DNA from: Chloroflexota bacterium
Lineage (GTDB): Bacteria; Chloroflexota; Dehalococcoidia; GIF9; UBA5629
Reading direction: 5' to 3'
DNA length: 64,000 nt
Assembly (NCBI GenBank): GCA_016865855.1
Contig: VGNX01000002.1
Location: 81,574-145,573 of the forward strand
Positions within the stretch are counted from its first letter, which is position 1; every line of letters starts with the position of its first letter. Made by a program: the position numbers and the translations under genes. Positions 61,592 through 64,000 of this stretch are shown here, one piece after another. A model generated the notes under the pieces. That model did not search any database. It saw nothing but the letters and a program-made list of their open reading frames with translations, and was not told the DNA's origin.

Positions 61592-63493
61592 ATGACCTTT
61601 GAGGAAATTCAAAATCAGGCGAAATCAGACTGGAACTCCCTATATCATGGTGAAGTTCCCCATATCCTCGTCGGCACAGCTACTTGCGGCCGAGCTGCCG
61701 GGGCGTTGCCCGTTGTTGAAGCCTTTAACCGGGAACTGTCGAGGCGGAATGCTCAAGCTAAGGTGGGCGAGGTTGGCTGTATCGGGCTTTGCTCCCTTGA
61801 GCCTCTGGTCACCATAATCAGGCCGGGTTCCTTCACAGTCTGCTACAACAATGTAACTCCTCAGGTTGTGCCTACTCTTGTCGAAGGCTATGTCTTGAAT
61901 GACGACCCTTGCCTTGATCTAGCTTTGGGCACGGTCGAAGGTGGTGAGGGTGAGGCAGTTTATATTCCTGAGCTGCCCAGATTTGAGCACGAATATCGTT
62001 TGCTTCTGCGTAATTGCGGGTACATTGACCCGGCGAATATAAACCATTATATCTCCAACGGTGGCTACAGCAGCCTGGTTAAGGCGCTGCAGATGGAGCC
62101 TGCTGACATAATCGAGGAGATAAAAAAGTCTGGCCTAAGAGGGCGGGGTGGTGCTGGCTTCCCTACCGGCAGAAAGTGGGAGCAGTGCCGGGAAGCATCT
62201 GGCCAGCCTAAATATATAATCTGTAATGCTGATGAGGGAGACCCTGGAGCTTTTATGGACCGCGTGGTCTTGGAGAGCGACCCGCAGCAAGTTATAGAAG
62301 GCATGACTATTGCGGCCTATGCTGTCGGTGCCCACGATGGGTTTATATACATTCGGGCTGAATATCCTCTGGCTATCGAGCGTTTGAAGGTTGCCCTGGA
62401 GCAGGCAAAGAATCTGGGGCTGTTAGGCGATGATATTCTGGGCAGTGGTTTCAGCTTTGATATAGAGATAGTCGAGGGGGCTGGTGCCTTCGTCTCCGGT
62501 GAGTCAACTGCTTTAATGTATGCCATTGAAGGGAGACGGAGCATGCCCAGAGCCCGGCCGCCTCATTCGGTGAAGGCTGGTTTATGGGGCAAGCCTACGG
62601 TTCTGAACAATGTCAAGACTTATGCCTACATTCCCCTGATACTTGAGCGTGGAGCGGATTGGTTTTCCGGCCTCGGAACAGAAGGCAGCAAGGGCACAGC
62701 AGTGTTCGCTCTGGCCGGTAAAATGGTTAACACCGGGCTGGCGGAGGTAGCTATGGGTACAACGCTGCACGAGCTGGTATTCGATATCGGCGGTGGCATG
62801 AGGAGCGGAAAAAAGTTCAAGGCGGTGCAGATAGGCGGGCCTTCCGGTGGCTGCTTGCCGGAAAGCATGCTGCGTACCCCGGTAGATTTCGATTCGCTGC
62901 GCCAAGCCGGAGCAATCATGGGCTCCGGTGGCGTCATTGCCATGGATGAGGACAACTGCATGGTTGATACCGCCAAGTTCTTTCTTGATTTCATACAGAA
63001 AGAGTCCTGCGGCAAATGTTCCACTTGTCGAATTGGCACCAGGCAGATGCTGGATATACTGGAGGACATCACTGTCGGCAAAGGCAAAATCAAAGATATG
63101 GATTTGCTGGTTGAACTAGGTAAGGACATAAGAGGTGGTTCATTGTGCGGCTTGGGCAGAACCGCACCCAATCCAGCCCTGACCACAATTCGCTATTTTC
63201 GAGACGAGTACGAGGCTCATATTGTGGAGAAGCGATGTCCGGCACTGGTATGTAAGGAGCTGATTGCCTATTATATTCTTCCTGAAAAGTGCGAACGTGG
63301 CTGCGAGCATTGCGTATTATCCTGCCCGGTTAAGGCAATCAGCAGCGATGCCAAAGGGATAAAGGTGATTGACCAGACCAAGTGCACCAAGTGCGGCAGT
63401 TGCCAGCTCGTCTGCCCACCGGAGTATAACGCCGTCATCCGCCTCTCCCCACCCAGTTTGGTGCCAGTTTCAGGTGCTAAGAAGCCTCGTTAA
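61592..63493 (+). CDS. nuoF: NuoF-like NADH-binding flavo-Fe-S subunit with added domains
   Basis: A 633-residue subunit of the NuoF/HydB/HndC type. An N-terminal thioredoxin-like [2Fe-2S] domain (GTATCGRAAGALPVVEAF; VGCIGLCSLEPLVTI) precedes the FMN/NADH core: GLRGRGGAGFPTGRKWEQC, NADEGDPGAFMDRVVLESDP, EGAGAFVSGESTALMYAIEG, SLBB domain, and the N3 cluster SCGKCSTCRIGTRQM plus GSLCGLGRTAPNP. A C-terminal double ferredoxin follows (CEHCVLSCPVKAISSD; CTKCGSCQLVCP). This four-part plan is that of bifurcating hydrogenase and formate dehydrogenase diaphorases. It follows the NuoE-like gene; no NuoG/HydA partner is seen before the window ends. Confidence 0.93.
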   Translation: MTFEEIQNQAKSDWNSLYHGEVPHILVGTATCGRAAGALPVVEAFNRELSRRNAQAKVGEVGCIGLCSLEPLVTIIRPGSFTVCYNNVTPQVVPTLVEGYVLNDDPCLDLALGTVEGGEGEAVYIPELPRFEHEYRLLLRNCGYIDPANINHYISNGGYSSLVKALQMEPADIIEEIKKSGLRGRGGAGFPTGRKWEQCREASGQPKYIICNADEGDPGAFMDRVVLESDPQQVIEGMTIAAYAVGAHDGFIYIRAEYPLAIERLKVALEQAKNLGLLGDDILGSGFSFDIEIVEGAGAFVSGESTALMYAIEGRRSMPRARPPHSVKAGLWGKPTVLNNVKTYAYIPLILERGADWFSGLGTEGSKGTAVFALAGKMVNTGLAEVAMGTTLHELVFDIGGGMRSGKKFKAVQIGGPSGGCLPESMLRTPVDFDSLRQAGAIMGSGGVIAMDEDNCMVDTAKFFLDFIQKESCGKCSTCRIGTRQMLDILEDITVGKGKIKDMDLLVELGKDIRGGSLCGLGRTAPNPALTTIRYFRDEYEAHIVEKRCPALVCKELIAYYILPEKCERGCEHCVLSCPVKAISSDAKGIKVIDQTKCTKCGSCQLVCPPEYNAVIRLSPPSLVPVSGAKKPR

Positions 63494-63521
63494 AATTCAA
63501 TCGGTTAAGAAGCTCTTTAGG

Positions 63522-63552
63522 TAGGGGATTGGTGGTTATCCCCTAGATTTCT
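63522..63552 (+). terminator. Hairpin after the NuoF-like gene
   Basis: TAGGGGAT (63522-63529) and ATCCCCTA (63538-63545) form an 8-base perfect stem with an 8-base loop, followed by GATTTCT. The weak T-tract makes termination likely but not certain. Confidence 0.5.
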
Positions 63553-63585
63553 AGATGGTGGCTGCCACCCTATTTACTATCGGTG

Positions 63586-63825
63586 CTAATTATTATATTT
63601 GGGTAGCTTGCCATCATGCCCTCTACGGTATTGTTTGAGGGCTTCTTGTTCCTGGTTCAAGGCTGTTTCGCGAGAAATAGCAGGCCCCTCGACTTGCATT
63701 CGGGTAAATTTCTTGTCTTGAGTATGTGCTGCTTCTCGCGTTTCCAGATCTTCGGTAATACCAATGTATACCTTTTTGCGTCCATTATATAGACTGTACA
63801 CATGGGTATCTCTTTTTGCACCCAT
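63586..63825 (-). CDS. Small GIY-YIG-domain protein
   Basis: A 79-residue minimal GIY-YIG fold: HVYSLYN in place of GIY, VYIGIT, then the Arg in LETREAAH, the metal-binding Glu in ALNQEQEAL and Asn in PKYNN. All catalytic positions (Tyr, Tyr, Arg, Glu, Asn) can be assigned, with only the first Gly/Ile changed. Such stand-alone domains are found in repair nucleases and mobile elements. It converges with the ACDS/Nuo operon. Whether it is an active nuclease is not known. Confidence 0.75.
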   Translation of the reverse strand: MGAKRDTHVYSLYNGRKKVYIGITEDLETREAAHTQDKKFTRMQVEGPAISRETALNQEQEALKQYRRGHDGKLPKYNN

Positions 63826-63914
63826 ACTTGAGCTCCCTATTTAATACTAGCCCCATCGGGGAGTCAATCGACCGGATACTGTAATATTTTGGTCGGTCGG
63901 GGTTGAAATTAGAA

Positions 63915-63977
63915 GAGAGACCTCGCAGAATCGTGGATGGCTTGTAAGAGCTAATCTTTAGATTAAGGAGGTCTCTC
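63915..63977 (+). promoter_or_regulatory. 5' leader hairpin that can hide the next gene's SD
   Basis: GAGAGACCTC (63915-63924) is perfectly complementary to GAGGTCTCTC (63968-63977), and the right arm contains the SD AAGGAGG. Between them TAATC-TTTA-GATTA folds as a second hairpin. Melting would be needed to translate the following gene. Confidence 0.45.
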
Positions 63978-63978
63978 A

Positions 63979-64000
63979 GTGGAAAGCATAGATGAGTTAG
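63979..64000 (+). CDS. Start of a gene cut by the window end
   Basis: A GTG at 63979 with an AAGGAGG seven bases before it opens MESIDEL..., which runs off the right edge. Only seven codons are visible, so no product is named. The upstream inverted repeat containing the SD is the kind of arrangement seen before some transposase genes, but a partner of the NuoEF-like proteins or anything else is possible. Confidence 0.6.

Noticed and set aside
63850-64000. Possible insertion-sequence end at the right edge
   Set aside because: An inverted repeat and a new start codon are present, but no target duplication or transposase domain can be seen within the window, so no mobile element is called.

Overview
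The window looks like a chromosomal segment of an anaerobic, autotrophy-capable bacterium, most probably of the phylum Chloroflexota (class Dehalococcoidia). This is an inference from gene content: bacterial ribosomal and replication genes, sigma70-type promoters and frequent GTG/TTG starts sit beside an archaeal-type CO dehydrogenase/acetyl-CoA synthase (ACDS) complex and an archaeal-type phosphoglycerate-mutase-like protein. No 16S rRNA gene is present to settle the taxonomy.

Layout. (1) 1-465, plus strand: the end of a cysteine desulfurase and a DUF3343 (Se/S carrier-like) gene. (2) 652-20391, minus strand: one almost gapless ribosomal superoperon, read right to left as rpsL-rpsG-fusA, the S10 cluster, the spc cluster with secY-adk-map-infA, the alpha cluster, then truA-rplM-rpsI. 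A consensus promoter lies at 20539-20568. tuf is absent. A 31-codon gene for a bS22/AURKAIP1-COX24-like peptide, starting with TTG, sits between rplW and rplB. (3) 20570-25345: an accessory island. It holds a HEPN-STAND-TPR gene (NLR-like, defence type) broken by one in-frame TAG, an XRE repressor divergent from an unknown gene across paired TTGAC/GTCAA operators, and a membrane-anchored dCTP-deaminase-fold protein whose catalytic residues are replaced. (4) 25450-29804: two divergent operons of Fe-S proteins with a CooC-type nickel-insertion ATPase. (5) 30026-35384: gyrB, nadD, obg and dnaA. An AT-rich candidate origin with three helically phased TTATGAACA/TTATTAACA boxes lies between obg and dnaA. 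(6) 35385-52008: fmt (probably leaderless), a Zn peptidase, mazG, tRNA-Pro, an iPGM-like probable homoserine kinase next to aspartate kinase, a NifU-like protein, gyrA, several hydrolases, bL25, acetyl-CoA synthetase and a radical SAM protein. (7) 52592-63493: the carbonyl branch of the Wood-Ljungdahl pathway: acsE, cdhD, cdhA, a DUF166 gene, cdhB, cdhC, cdhE, then NuoE- and NuoF-like subunits. (8) 63586-64000: a small GIY-YIG protein and the start of another gene whose ribosome binding site can be hidden in a hairpin.

How it works together. AcsE moves the methyl group from methyl-tetrahydrofolate to the corrinoid protein CdhD/CdhE. CdhA/CdhB reduce CO2 to CO, and CdhC condenses methyl, CO and CoA to acetyl-CoA. 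CooC at 25-26 kb would load nickel. NuoE/NuoF suggest electron exchange with NAD(H). Acetyl-CoA synthetase at 48-50 kb links acetate to the same pool.

Intergenic spaces from 38 kb onward carry many palindromic repeats of two families: TGTCATTSYGAG...TGACA units, and TGTAG...CTACA units with nested hairpins. No CRISPR array, rRNA gene or complete insertion sequence was seen.
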